Of a DNA stretch of 64,000 nt, positions 52,394 to 61,582 are shown piece after piece. The translations under genes were made by a program, and so were the position numbers. The notes beneath the pieces were generated by a model, which was not told where the DNA came from, did no database searches, and was given only the letters and a program-made list of their open reading frames with translations. Positions within the stretch are counted from its first letter, which is position 1; each line of letters begins with the position of its first letter. The stretch is from Streptomyces pacificus (GTDB taxonomy: Bacteria > Actinomycetota > Actinomycetes > Streptomycetales > Streptomycetaceae), in NCBI RefSeq assembly GCF_011766325.1, contig NZ_BLLG01000010.1, positions 62,001 through 126,000 on the forward strand. Reading direction: 5' to 3'.

Positions 52394-53419
52394 TCAGACG
52401 AGCGCGTCGGGGGCCGGGCCCACCAGTTCCTCCAGCACGTCCTCCATGGTGACGAACCCGATGACCGTGCCCTTGGAGCCGGTGACGGCGGCGAGATGGG
52501 TGCCGGCGCCCCGCATGGCCGTCAGGGTGTCGTCCAGGGGGGAGTCGATGGCGACCTTGATGATGGGGTGGAGGGCCGTCCGCGGGAACGGCTTCGTGCG
52601 GTCGGCTGCGCCGAGGGCGTCCTTGATGTGGAGATAGCCCAGGATCGCGCCGCCCTCCGCGACCACCGGGAGACGGGAGAACCGGTTGGCGACGGAAGCC
52701 CGCTCCAGCCCCTGGGGGGTGATGCCGGCGTCGACGGTGAGCATCTTGTTGAGCGGCACCATCGCCTCGCCGACCGGCCGGGTGCCCAGCTCCAGCGCAT
52801 CCTGCAGCCGCTGGCCGTCCTCCGGCTCCAGGAGTCCGGCCTCGCTGGAGTCCTTGACCAGGCGGGCCAGCTCGTCGTCGGTGAAGACCGAGGCCACCTC
52901 GTCCTTCGGCTCGACCCGCAGCAGACGGAGCAGGGTGTTGGCGAAGGCGTTGATGCCGAAGATCACCGGTCGCAGTGCCCGGGTCAGCGCCACCAGCGGC
53001 GGGCCGAGGAGCAGCGCGGTCGGCACCGGGGCGGCGAGGGCGATGTTCTTCGGCACCATCTCGCCGAGGAGCATGTGCAGATACGTCGCCAGGGTCAGCG
53101 CGATGACGAAGGCGATGGGGTGGATCAGCGCGTCGGGCACGCCGATGGCCTGGAACGGGGGTTCCAGGAGATGGGCGATCGCCGGCTCGGCGACCGCGCC
53201 GAGCACCAGCGACGACACGGTGATGCCGAGCTGGGCGGTGGCCATCATCGCGGACAGGTGCTCGATGCCCCACAGGGTGGTCCTGGCGCGGCGGTTGCCC
53301 CGTATGGCGGCCGGCTCGATCTGGCTGCGGCGCACGGAGATCAGGGCGAACTCGGCACCGACGAAGAAGGCGTTGGTGACGAGGGTGAACGCGCCGATCA
53401 GCAGTTGGAGGGTGGTCAT
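52394..53419 (-). CDS. CorC/HlyC (CNNM) family protein, short form
   Basis: 341 residues. The N-terminal CNNM/DUF21 transmembrane domain (FTLVTNAFFVGAEFALISVR, LLGEMVPKNIALA) and a CBS pair (VPLNKMLTVDAGITPQGLER, GYLHIKDALGAAD, GFVTMEDVLEELVG) are present, with no C-terminal CorC domain. The family acts in Mg/Co homeostasis or membrane protection. ATG 53419 overlaps the stop of the larger paralogue (ATGA), so the two are co-translated and may form a heteromer. Confidence 0.88.
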   Translation of the reverse strand: MTTLQLLIGAFTLVTNAFFVGAEFALISVRRSQIEPAAIRGNRRARTTLWGIEHLSAMMATAQLGITVSSLVLGAVAEPAIAHLLEPPFQAIGVPDALIHPIAFVIALTLATYLHMLLGEMVPKNIALAAPVPTALLLGPPLVALTRALRPVIFGINAFANTLLRLLRVEPKDEVASVFTDDELARLVKDSSEAGLLEPEDGQRLQDALELGTRPVGEAMVPLNKMLTVDAGITPQGLERASVANRFSRLPVVAEGGAILGYLHIKDALGAADRTKPFPRTALHPIIKVAIDSPLDDTLTAMRGAGTHLAAVTGSKGTVIGFVTMEDVLEELVGPAPDALV

Positions 53420-54747
53420 CGGATCTCCTCCACGCTCTGGGCCGCGGCGGGGGCGGTGAGGCGGACGCGGTCGGCGCGGTGGTGCTCGGTGCGCAGCACC
53501 GCCAACTGCCAGCCGTCGATGTCGAGGTGGTCGGCGGCGGCCGGGATGCGCTCCAGTCGGGCGGCGACCAGCCCGGCCAGGGTCTCGTACGGGCCGTCGG
53601 GCGCGGTGAAGCCGATCTCCTGGAGCTGGTCGATGCGCACGCTTCCGTCGGCGTCCCATACCCGGCGGCCGTCGAGCGCGGGCTCGGCCGGCTCCAGGTC
53701 GGGCGTCTCAAGGGGGTCGTGCTCGTCGCGGACCTCGCCGACGACCTCCTCGACGATGTCCTCGACCGTGGCGACACCGGCGGTGCCCCCGTACTCGTCG
53801 ATGATCACTGCCATGGTGCGCGCCTTGCGCAGCCGGCCGAGGAGCTTGTCCACGGGCAGGGAGTGCGGCACCAGCAGGGGTGCGGTGGCCAGGCCGGCTA
53901 TCGGGGTGAGCGGCCGCTTGTCCTCGTCCAGGGCGAGGACGTCGCGGATGTGCACCGTGCCGATGACCTCGTCGAGGCTGTCCCGGTAGACCGGGAAGCG
54001 GGAGAGGCCGGTGGCGAGGGTGAGGTTCGCCGCGTCGGCCGCGGTGGCCCGCATCTCCAGGGCGCGCACGTCGACGCGGGGCGTCATGACGTTCTCCGCG
54101 GTCAGTTCGCCCAGGTGCAGGGTGCGCACGAACAGCTCGGCCGAGTCGGCCTCGATCGCGCCCTCGCGCGCCGAGTGCCGGGCGAGGGCGATCAGTTCCT
54201 CGGGGGTCCTGGCCGACGCCAGCTCCTCCGCGGGCTCCAGCCCGAAGCGGCGCACCATGCGGTTCGCCGTGTTGTTCAGGTGGTGGATGAGCGGTCCGAA
54301 CGCGGCGGTGAAGCCGCGCTGGGGCCCGGCCACCACCCTGGCCACGGCCAGCGGGCGGGAGATCGCCCAGTTCTTCGGCACGAGTTCGCCGACCACCATC
54401 AGGACGACGGTCGAGAGCGCGACGCCGAGGAGGGTGGACACGGTCGGCACGGCGCCCGAGGGCAGTCCCGCCGACTGGAGCGGGCCGCGCAGCAGGGCGG
54501 ACACCGAAGGCTCCGCGAGCATACCGATCAGCAGCGAGGTCACGGTGATGCCCAGCTGGGCACCGGACAGCTGGAGGGTGAGGCGCTTCACGGCCTTGAG
54601 GGCGCTCTCGGCGCCCCGGTCGCCGGCCCGGGCGGCACGTTCCAGCTCACCGCGTTCGACGGTGGTGAGGGAGAACTCGGCCGCGACGAAGACCGCGCAG
54701 CCGAGCGTGAGCGCCAGGGCGACGAGCAGCAGGAGCACTTCGGTCAC
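53416..54747 (-). CDS. CorC/HlyC (CNNM) family protein, long form
   Basis: 443 residues. CNNM/DUF21 domain (VFVAAEFSLTTVERGELERA, VVGELVPKNWAISRPLA), CBS pair (VMTPRVDVRALEM, GTVHIRDVLALDED, ATVEDIVEEVVGEVRDE), and a complete C-terminal CorC_HlyC transporter-associated domain (VRIDQLQEIGFTAPDGPYET). Start GTG 54747 has GGGAGG upstream. First of the two-gene operon. Confidence 0.9.
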   Translation of the reverse strand: MTEVLLLLVALALTLGCAVFVAAEFSLTTVERGELERAARAGDRGAESALKAVKRLTLQLSGAQLGITVTSLLIGMLAEPSVSALLRGPLQSAGLPSGAVPTVSTLLGVALSTVVLMVVGELVPKNWAISRPLAVARVVAGPQRGFTAAFGPLIHHLNNTANRMVRRFGLEPAEELASARTPEELIALARHSAREGAIEADSAELFVRTLHLGELTAENVMTPRVDVRALEMRATAADAANLTLATGLSRFPVYRDSLDEVIGTVHIRDVLALDEDKRPLTPIAGLATAPLLVPHSLPVDKLLGRLRKARTMAVIIDEYGGTAGVATVEDIVEEVVGEVRDEHDPLETPDLEPAEPALDGRRVWDADGSVRIDQLQEIGFTAPDGPYETLAGLVAARLERIPAAADHLDIDGWQLAVLRTEHHRADRVRLTAPAAAQSVEEIR

Positions 54748-55164
54748 CGTGCCACCTCCCGGCCCTCGGAGAACGGCGGGCGGGACGGGGCACGGCTGGG
54801 ACTGGGAGGTTCACCCATTGCGGGTCTGCTGCTCCTTCGTGACTCGGCGGGCCGGGTCGGCCCTGGTGGCTTCTCGTGGTCGGGACGGTACCCGCCACAC
54901 CATGGTAAAGGACCGGTAAAGCACCTGACCATTCCCGTGGCACTGGCCATCCATGAGGACTTTTCGGCCAATCCGGTTCGGCCGCGCTGATACGCGGCCC
55001 CCGGCAGGGGCTCCGCTCCTATGCTTCTACATGCGTGTAGACAACGCCAGGGCGGTACGGGATGTTCCCGGGCGGCGAGGGTGCTCCCGGGCCCGGACCG
55101 CCCGCACGCGCGGCTCCGCCGCTTCCCGTAGAACCTCCCCGTACATGAAGGAGTGAACGCCACG
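54748..55164. other. divergent promoter region
   Basis: 417 bases, no gene. GGTAAAG is repeated at about 54903 and 54911. TATGCT at 55020-55025 is a possible -10 for the Spo0M gene, immediately followed by a palindrome. Confidence 0.45.
55026..55041. promoter_or_regulatory. TetR-type palindrome before spo0M-like gene
   Basis: TCTACA-TGCG-TGTAGA is a perfect 6+4+6 inverted repeat directly after TATGCT. Form and placement suit a TetR-family repressor. Confidence 0.5.
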
Positions 55165-56157
55165 ATGGTGTTCAAGCGACTGCTCGGCTCGATCGGCGTC
55201 GGCGGCCCCGCCGTGGACACGGTCCTCTCCCCCGGAGCGGTCCCGCCCGGCGGGAGCCTCACCGGCGAGGTCCGCCTCGAGGGCGGAGACGCCGCCTTCG
55301 ACATCGAGCACATCACCCTGGAGTTCGTCGCCCGGGTCGAAGCCGAGACCGATGACGGGGAGCACGAGGGAGAGGTCGCCTTCGAGCGGTTCACGGTCGG
55401 TGGCGGCTTCCGGCTCGAGGCGGGGGTACAGCACACGGTCCCCTTCTCGGTGACCGTGCCCTGGGAGACGCCGGTGACCGAACTGCACGGGCAGGCCCTC
55501 GGCGTCGTCCTCGGTGTGCGCACCGGCATCGCGGTGGCCGGCGCCCGGGACAAGGGCGATCTGGATGTGCTCGCCGTACGGCCGCTCCCCGTCCAGGAAG
55601 CGATCCTGGAGGCGTTCGGACAGCTCGGCTTCGGTTTCCGGTCCGCCGACGTCGAGTACGGGCACTGCCGGGGCACGGCGCAGCAGCTGCCCTTCTACCA
55701 GGAGATCGAACTCACCCCGCCCCCGCACCACGCCCACGCGGTCAACGAGGTCGAGGTGACCTTCATCGCGGGCCCCGGCGGTATGGAGGTGCTCCTGGAG
55801 GCCGACCGCCGCGACGCGCTCTACGGTGGCGGCCATGACACGCTCACCCGCCACACCGTCACCCACGAGGAGGCCGGCCACACGGACTGGAACGCCAGGG
55901 TCGGCGCCTGGCTGAACCAGCTGCTGGAGCACGGCCCCTCCCACGCCGGGCACGGGTCCCACGGCCTCGTCGACGAGACCGGGCACGGGAGCCACCACCA
56001 CGGCGGGCACCGCGGCCCCGGCGCGGGCACCGCGATCGCCGCCGGCGCGGCCGGCCTCGCCGTGGGGGTCGGCGCGGGCATCATCGGTGCGGAGATCGTG
56101 GACGAGATCGGCGACGCCTTCGAGGAGGACGAGGAGGAAGCGGGCGACGACGACTGA
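55165..56157 (+). CDS. Spo0M-family (SpoOM) protein
   Basis: 330 residues. The arrestin-like Spo0M fold covers about 1-230: MVFKRLLGSIGVGGPAVDTV, then PGGSLTGEVRLEGGDAAFDI, PFYQEIELTPP and a GPGGMEVLLEADRRDALYGG segment. A His/Gly-rich stretch (HGSHHHGGHRG) and a Gly/Ala helix followed by an acidic tail end it. Spo0M affects sporulation or cell division in Bacillus; the streptomycete role is not established. ATG 55165 follows AAGGAG by 11 bases. GTG 55153 is an alternative. Confidence 0.85.
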   Translation: MVFKRLLGSIGVGGPAVDTVLSPGAVPPGGSLTGEVRLEGGDAAFDIEHITLEFVARVEAETDDGEHEGEVAFERFTVGGGFRLEAGVQHTVPFSVTVPWETPVTELHGQALGVVLGVRTGIAVAGARDKGDLDVLAVRPLPVQEAILEAFGQLGFGFRSADVEYGHCRGTAQQLPFYQEIELTPPPHHAHAVNEVEVTFIAGPGGMEVLLEADRRDALYGGGHDTLTRHTVTHEEAGHTDWNARVGAWLNQLLEHGPSHAGHGSHGLVDETGHGSHHHGGHRGPGAGTAIAAGAAGLAVGVGAGIIGAEIVDEIGDAFEEDEEEAGDDD

Positions 56158-56250
56158 CGTCGCCCGGCGACGGCTGGCGACGGCTGGCGACGGGCGACGA
56201 GACTGCCGGGACCTGGCGGTGACCGACCGGGGCGGGGGCTGGGGGAGCTG

Positions 56251-56274
56251 CCGGGGCCGCCGCGGCGGCCCCGG
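56251..56274. terminator. GC palindrome between convergent genes
   Basis: A perfect 24-bp palindrome (two 12-base arms), ending two bases before the M56 stop. Likely terminator for one or both genes. Confidence 0.6.
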
Positions 56275-56275
56275 C

Positions 56276-57214
56276 CTACAGCGGCGTCGCGGCCTTCAGG
56301 ACCAGGAACAGCGCCACGGCCGAGTTCGCCGACGACAGCGCCGACGCCGCGGCCCCCGCGGCGGCCGTCCACAGCGCGACGCCCGCCGCAGTGAAGGCGG
56401 GCGGCCAGGTCCGGGCGGGCGGGACGGGCCCCAGCAGGGCGGCGACGCGCCGGGGCACCGGTCCCGTGGCGAATCCGGTCGGCGCTGCGGACGGCGCGCC
56501 CCGGGAGGCCATGGCCGCCTTTCCCACCGCCCGGGCCATCACGCGGCGGCTGCCGATCGCTCCGGCGGCCTCTTCGTCCGCCCATCGCTCAGCGCAGTAG
56601 ACGACGGCGGTGTCCAGGGGGCGCAGAAAGGGGTTGACGCGGGCGGCCAGCCGGGCCGCGAGGAGGTGGCGGTGGTGCCCGGCGGCGAGATGTGCGCGCT
56701 CGTGCGCGAACAGGGCCCGGCGCTCCCGGGAGTCGAGGCGGGCCAGCATGCCGGCGGATGCCACGACCCTGCCCCGCGTCGGCCCCCGGCCGCCGGGCAG
56801 GGCGTAGGCGTACGGCGCCTCGTCGGGGAGCACGACGACCGAGGACGGCGGGAGCCCCTCCAGGGCGCGTTCGGCCCGGCGGCGGACGCGGCGGTGCCGC
56901 AGCAGCGTGTGGCCGGCGGCCACGGCGACGGCGGCCAGCGCGGGGATCGCCGCCCTGCCCGCGACCCCGTCGTACGGCACCGCCTCGCGCACCTCGGGAT
57001 CGGACCAGCTGTCCGGCAGCGGATTCCCGGGCAACTGGGCGGTACCCACCACCATGATCAGGGCGAGGCACAGGGTGCTGCACAGGGCCAGCAGGGCGCC
57101 GACGCCGGACAGGAGACGGGTGGCCGTTCGGGGGTGCAGATGCTGCTCGGCCAGACGCGCGATCGGCCACGCCGTCAGCGGCAGCACCAGGGGCAGGAAG
57201 ACGAAGAGGCCCAC
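56276..57214 (-). CDS. M56-family (BlaR1-like) membrane metallopeptidase
   Basis: 312 residues. Three N-terminal helices precede a cytosolic zinc protease domain with HERAH in RRALFAHERAHLAAGHHRH and a downstream CAERWADEEA (third ligand). A last helix lies near the C-terminus. There is no penicillin-binding sensor domain. It is coupled to a BlaI-type repressor gene 5 bases upstream, which such proteases usually inactivate. GTG 57214. Confidence 0.88.
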   Translation of the reverse strand: MGLFVFLPLVLPLTAWPIARLAEQHLHPRTATRLLSGVGALLALCSTLCLALIMVVGTAQLPGNPLPDSWSDPEVREAVPYDGVAGRAAIPALAAVAVAAGHTLLRHRRVRRRAERALEGLPPSSVVVLPDEAPYAYALPGGRGPTRGRVVASAGMLARLDSRERRALFAHERAHLAAGHHRHLLAARLAARVNPFLRPLDTAVVYCAERWADEEAAGAIGSRRVMARAVGKAAMASRGAPSAAPTGFATGPVPRRVAALLGPVPPARTWPPAFTAAGVALWTAAAGAAASALSSANSAVALFLVLKAATPL

Positions 57215-57218
57215 CCGG

Positions 57219-57674
57219 TCACTCCGCTGGACCGTCGTCCGCGTGGTCGACGTCCGCGTGGTCGACGTCCGCGTGGTCGACGTTCGCGTGGTCGAGCAAT
57301 TCGCGCAGCACCTGCTCGTCCTCGCGGGAGAGGGAGGTGACGAAGCTGGTGAGCACCGCTTCCCGGTCGCGCTCGCCGTCGAGGACGCGGCGCATGCGCA
57401 GGGCGGCGAGACCCGCCTGGTCCGCGGTCGCCTCCCAGGCGAACGACCGGCCGTCCCGCTGCCGCGTGACGGCGTTCTTGGCCCGCAACCGGGACAGGAT
57501 GGTCATGACCGTGGTGTACGCGAGTGCCCCGGGCAGGTGCTTTTGCACCCAGGCGGCGGTGACGGGACCCGGCGCGGTCCTCAGCACGGACAGCACCTGC
57601 GCCTCCAGTTCGCCCTGTCCGCGACGGCGCCCGCCGCCCGCCGGGAGCGAGCCGGCCGTTCCCCGGTCGTCCAA
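57219..57674 (-). CDS. BlaI/MecI/CopY-family repressor
   Basis: 151 residues. The winged helix: LEAQVLSVLRTAPGPVTAAW, then YTTVMTILSRLRAKNAVTRQ, then a dimerisation helix. The C-terminus carries a VDHAD repeat from a 15-bp DNA repeat. The start appears to be TTG 57674, with GGAGGCGGAG directly upstream. It probably represses itself and the M56 gene. CopY relatives sense copper, but no CxC motif is present. Confidence 0.87.
   Translation of the reverse strand: MDDRGTAGSLPAGGGRRRGQGELEAQVLSVLRTAPGPVTAAWVQKHLPGALAYTTVMTILSRLRAKNAVTRQRDGRSFAWEATADQAGLAALRMRRVLDGERDREAVLTSFVTSLSREDEQVLRELLDHANVDHADVDHADVDHADDGPAE
57241..57300. repeat. 15-bp coding repeat, four copies
   Basis: GCGTGGTCGACGTCC at 57241 and 57256, a one-base variant at 57271 and a half-variant at 57286. 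They encode VDHAD units at the end of the BlaI-type protein. Confidence 0.9.
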
Positions 57675-58022
57675 CTCCGCCTCCCTCCGGCGTCATCCCG
57701 CCCGCGCGGCCTCATCGTACTGACTGCGGCGAGTCGCGGCGCGGGGCCGGCAGACCGACGTCAGCGGCGTCGGCGCATCACGGGAACCGCCCGGCACCGG
57801 ACATGTGAGGCCGCTCACGGCCCACGACTCACGGCCCACGACTCACGGCCCACGACTCACGGCTCACGGCGAGAACCGCCCGGGGGCACCGCCCGGGCAA
57901 CGCGCGGGCACCCCGGTGGCTCCGCGGGGAACCAGCGGCTGACGCAAGCGCGGCAGCCCCAGGGGCGAACGGCCGGCGGGCACCGTTCGCCCCTGGGGTG
58001 GCACCGTGCGAAGGGGCGTGGC
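57675..58022. other. gap with 14-bp repeats
   Basis: 348 bases. CTCACGGCCCACGA is repeated three times in tandem (57814-57855) plus a partial copy. The terminator of the next gene lies at 57955-57996. No gene. Confidence 0.7.
57955..57996 (-). terminator. hairpin after the DUF5133 gene
   Basis: A perfect 16-bp stem (57955-57970 with 57981-57996) and 10-base loop, 26 bases past the stop on the minus strand. Confidence 0.8.
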
Positions 58023-58322
58023 TCACGCGACCAGGGTGACGCCGCTGCCCTCCCCGGGCGGTGTGGCCGGGTTCGGTGCGGTGCCCTGCGCCGGGGCACC
58101 GGTGGCGGGCGCGGGCACCGGGGCCGTGACGGCCGCCTCCGCCAGAAGCGCGTCGGCCCGCTCGAGCGCGTCCCCGATGGTGCCCGTGGCCGTCATCACG
58201 CACAGCGTGTAGGTCACGTCGTCCAGAGCACGGCGGCTCTCGTCGTTCCTCGGTGCGGCAATGCGCAGGTCCGCGTAACGCGCCAGGAGGCTCCGAAGCA
58301 CCTTGGGGTCCGGCATCAGCAC
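58023..58322 (-). CDS. DUF5133 family protein
   Basis: 99 residues. The segment MPDPKVLRSLLARYADLRIA followed by RRALDDVTYTLCVMTAT matches Streptomyces DUF5133 proteins. The C-terminal 35 residues are Ala/Pro/Gly-rich. GTG 58322 (MLMPDPK) fits family starts. GTG 58331 and ATG 58316 are in frame too. Function unknown. It is divergent from a MarR gene. Confidence 0.78.
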   Translation of the reverse strand: MLMPDPKVLRSLLARYADLRIAAPRNDESRRALDDVTYTLCVMTATGTIGDALERADALLAEAAVTAPVPAPATGAPAQGTAPNPATPPGEGSGVTLVA

Positions 58323-58652
58323 AGCGTCCACCCTTCTTCTGATGTGCTCACCATGTGCCCCGAATCCACCACCTCATGCACGGCATTTCAGGCGTCCCTC
58401 GCACCACACCACAAGGTCGCCCGTATGTCGGTACGGTCCGGGGCACCGCGGTTCGGGGATTCCGCCGGCTCGGTCGGCTGCGCCCTGGGCGGGACCCGTC
58501 GGTGCACCCGTCACCGGGCGGATGCACCGCGATCCCGGGTGCCCGTGGCGGTAGAAAGATATGGTTGCGGTGACGGGGACGGCTTTCCTCCGGACCCGCG
58601 GCGGTGTGACGGCCCGCAAGACGAGGGCGACCGATTCGGAGTGTCGGACGGT
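58323..58652. other. divergent promoter region
   Basis: 330 bases between the DUF5133 and first MarR gene. No palindrome of note. No gene. Confidence 0.4.
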
Positions 58653-59153
58653 ATGGATGCGAACCAGTCTGCTTCCCGGCCTCGGCGGTACGAGGACCGG
58701 GTGGTGGGCCACGAGTTCGTCCGGCTCCTCGAGGCCCTGTGGACCCGGGGCCGCGAGGTGCCGTACGCGCCGGTCTCGGCGTCGCAGCTCCGTGTGCTCT
58801 ACACCCTCGAACGCGACGAGGGGATCAACCTCCGGACCCTCGGCGAACTGCTGGAATCGGCCCCGCCCTCCGTCAGCCGGCTCTGCGACCGGCTCGAGGC
58901 GCTCGGCTTCGTCCGGCGACTGCCCAGCCAGGTGAGCAGACGCGAGCTGGAACTGCATCTGACCAGCCATGGACGGACCTATCTCCAGGAGTTGCGCGGC
59001 CGGCGGGGCACCTCGCTGCTCGAAGTGATCGAGGGGATGACACCGGCCGCGGCCAGGGCGCTGCTCGTAGGGCTCGCCGGTTTCCGCGACGCGCTCGGGG
59101 AGACGGGCAGCGCACCGGGGCTGCGACCGGCCGACGACGCCCGTTCCGCCTGA
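58653..59153 (+). CDS. MarR-family regulator 1
   Basis: 166 residues. Winged helix: SASQLRVLYTLERDEGINLR, then LLESAPPSVSRLCDRLEALG (recognition helix) and wing SRRELELHLTSHG. ATG 58653 is preceded by GGAGTGTC; the next MarR gene has the same leader. About half of the residues appear shared with the 59464 product by eye, so they are tandem duplicates. Confidence 0.87.
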   Translation: MDANQSASRPRRYEDRVVGHEFVRLLEALWTRGREVPYAPVSASQLRVLYTLERDEGINLRTLGELLESAPPSVSRLCDRLEALGFVRRLPSQVSRRELELHLTSHGRTYLQELRGRRGTSLLEVIEGMTPAAARALLVGLAGFRDALGETGSAPGLRPADDARSA

Positions 59154-59463
59154 CAGCCGCCGCCCCGCGCCCGCGCCCGGCGCCCGCGCCCGGCGCCCGC
59201 GCCCTGCACCCGTCCCGCCCTGCGCCCGCGCCGTCGGCCCGCGCGCGAACGGCCCCCGTGCGGCCGGGCGTTCTCCACCCCGGCCGCACCGGGTGTCCTC
59301 CTCCGGTCGGCGCCGGGATCGGCGGCCGGTGGGGTACGCGGGGAGAGGGATAGGGTGGCCCGACGAGCGCCTGGTGCCTGCGGCCCGTGCCCCGCGCCAC
59401 GGCGCTGCGCCCGGGGCCAGGACCGGGCACCGGCAGAGCACGTCTGATACGGAGTGTCACGGC
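59154..59463. other. spacer between tandem MarR genes
   Basis: 310 bases with CGCGCCCG/CGCCCG runs near 59165-59210. No gene. It ends with GGAGTGTC before the second MarR gene. Confidence 0.45.
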
Positions 59464-59961
59464 ATGAGCACGAGTCCGGCTCCACGCTCTCGGCGATCGG
59501 CCGATGCGGCGCGGGCGGCCTGCGACGTGATCGAGCTGCTCGAGATCCTGTGGGAGCGTGGCCGGGACACCGCATCGGCCGTGTCGGCCTCCCAGCTCCG
59601 GGTGCTGTTCAGCCTGGAGCACGCCGACGGGATCAACCTCCGGGCGCTCGGGGACGTCCTGGGTTCGGCGCCGTCGTCGGTCAGCAGACTGTGCGACCGG
59701 CTGGAGGCCATGGGACTGGTCGAGCGGGCCCCCAGCCCGGTCAGCCGGAGGGAGCTGACGATCCGCCTGACCGGTCACGGCCGGGCGCACCTTTCCGAGT
59801 TGCGCTCCCAGCGCGAGGAGGTCCTGCTGGCGGCCGTCCAGGCCATGGAGCCGGCCTCCCGCGCCGCGCTGTGGGAGGGGCTCCACGGATTCCGGCAGGC
59901 CGTGGTGGCGGACGCCGCCCAGGCCCCCGGTCCGGACAGCGGCTCCGCGCGCCCCTCGTGA
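59464..59961 (+). CDS. MarR-family regulator 2
   Basis: 165 residues. SASQLRVLFSLEHADGINLR, VLGSAPSSVSRLCDRLEAMG and wing SRRELTIRLTGHG match the product of 58653 closely. The N-terminus differs. ATG 59464 follows GGAGTGTCACGGC. It is convergent with the PP2C gene. Effector and targets are unknown. Confidence 0.87.
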   Translation: MSTSPAPRSRRSADAARAACDVIELLEILWERGRDTASAVSASQLRVLFSLEHADGINLRALGDVLGSAPSSVSRLCDRLEAMGLVERAPSPVSRRELTIRLTGHGRAHLSELRSQREEVLLAAVQAMEPASRAALWEGLHGFRQAVVADAAQAPGPDSGSARPS

Positions 59962-60064
59962 ACCGCCCGCCGGTCCTCCTGCCGGGCCGGGGGTGGTCCG
60001 CAGCCCATCGCCGACGGCGCGCCCTGCCGCCGCATCGGGAAGGGAGGCAGCCCACGCCACCGGA

Positions 60065-61288
60065 TCAGGGCGTCAGTGCACGCCACCGGCGTCGGGGAGC
60101 GACACGAGGGAGCCCACCGGAGTCCGCGCCGCGTCCGTACCAGTCGAGGCAGAGCACCAGTGCGTCGTCGTCGAGGCCCTTGTCCCCCCGGTGGCCCGCG
60201 AGTTCCCGCAGCACCGCTCCGGGCACCTGGGTGGGGGGAAGAAGGCTTGTGGCGAGGAGCGTACGGGACAGGGACCGTTCGCCGTACGCCTCACCGGCCG
60301 ACGACAACGCCTCGTAGACGCCGTCGCTGCCGAACACCATCCGGTCGCCCGGGCGTACGGTGAAACGCTCCGGCACGTACACCGTTTCCTCGAACATGCC
60401 GAGCGGCAGTTGTGCGTCGAACGGGATCGGCTCCACCTCCCGGTCACGCAGCCGCCACAGCCGGGGCGAGCCGGCGTCGATGGCCTCCACCTCTCCGGTG
60501 GCGAGGCCGAAGCGCATCAGCAGTACCGACACATACGCCCGGCCCCGGTAGTGGGCGTAGACGGCCTGGTCGGCGAGGGCGGCCTGGTCGGCGAGGCCGA
60601 GGCCCGCACGGCGGGCGTTGCGCAGGGCGTTCACGGCGAGACTGCTGAGAAGGGCGGCCTCGGTGCCGTCGCCCATGCCGTTGGTGACGGCGACGGTCAG
60701 GTGGTCGCGGGACACGGACCAGTCGTAGTTGTCGCCGAAGATCCCGTAGGCAGGTTCCAGCTGGGCGCCGAGGGCGAACTCGTCCCGGGCGCAGGCGCGG
60801 CCGGGGAGCAGCTGCCACTGGATCTCGGCGGCGAGGGTGAGCCGAGCGGCGCGGCGGGCCAGCAGGTAGAGGTCCGTGTCGCGCTCCGCGACGAGCAGCT
60901 CGTGCCCGAGCGCCTCGCAGGCCAGGCGGAGGCCGGGGAGATCGGCCCCGGCGAAGGCGTCAGCGGCCATCCCCACGGTCAGCACTCCCAGCCGGTCGCC
61001 GCGCACGGTGACGGGCAGGTGCACGGAGACCCGGCCCCCGCCCTCCTCCGTGACGTACGGCTCCTGCGCACCGAAGGCGCGCCCCTGGGGGCTGCCGTGG
61101 ATCGGCACGGGCTCGACAGCGCCGGGCTCGCTCTCCACGGCCTGCAAGGACCGCGTCCCGTAGTCGGCCAGCCGGAGTTCGACCACGGTGGTGCCGTACC
61201 GCTCGTCGAGGGCGGCGCTCATCACGTCGAGCAGCGCATGGGGGGCGGCCCCGCGCAAGGCCTGCTCAAGCGCAGCGAACTTGTCCAC
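60065..61288 (-). CDS. SpoIIE-type PP2C phosphatase with altered metal residue
   Basis: 407 residues. A GAF-like N-terminal part (about 1-150, LPVTVRGDRLGVLTVGMAAD) precedes an SpoIIE phosphatase domain: IFGDNYDWSV, VAVTNGMGDGTEAALLSSLA, VFGSDGVYEAL, and final GLDDDALVLCLDW. In active relatives the second motif is D-x-MGHG; here the Asp is Asn, which removes one Mg/Mn ligand. Such phosphatases reactivate STAS anti-anti-sigma factors, and one lies just across the divergent promoter. GTG 61288 is chosen by homology. GTG 61318 is possible. Confidence 0.8.
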   Translation of the reverse strand: MDKFAALEQALRGAAPHALLDVMSAALDERYGTTVVELRLADYGTRSLQAVESEPGAVEPVPIHGSPQGRAFGAQEPYVTEEGGGRVSVHLPVTVRGDRLGVLTVGMAADAFAGADLPGLRLACEALGHELLVAERDTDLYLLARRAARLTLAAEIQWQLLPGRACARDEFALGAQLEPAYGIFGDNYDWSVSRDHLTVAVTNGMGDGTEAALLSSLAVNALRNARRAGLGLADQAALADQAVYAHYRGRAYVSVLLMRFGLATGEVEAIDAGSPRLWRLRDREVEPIPFDAQLPLGMFEETVYVPERFTVRPGDRMVFGSDGVYEALSSAGEAYGERSLSRTLLATSLLPPTQVPGAVLRELAGHRGDKGLDDDALVLCLDWYGRGADSGGLPRVAPRRRWRALTP

Positions 61289-61582
61289 GTCATCCGATTC
61301 TCGTCGTGCCGGAGCCACAAGCCCAGCATGCCGTCATTGTGCACGTATCCACGGACTCCGGGGTCACGAACGCCGGGCACGAGACCATGATCCTACGAGC
61401 CGAAAGCAACATTTGTCACGCGGCAATGATGTCCGGGCGGCAACTTGACCCGAGGGGTGTGCGCGTGTCCATGCTGGGCACACGTGCTGCCGTCGGCACG
61501 TGCGCCGACCCCGCGGCGTGGTGCCCCTTGGGGCCCTCGCACCCTGCGCCACGATCCATCCGAAAAGCGGAGGCACTTCCCC

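Noticed and set aside
56907..58652. Very long frame running into the first MarR gene
   Set aside because: The upstream part is antisense to the M56 and BlaI genes. Only the part from ATG 58653 is protein-like.
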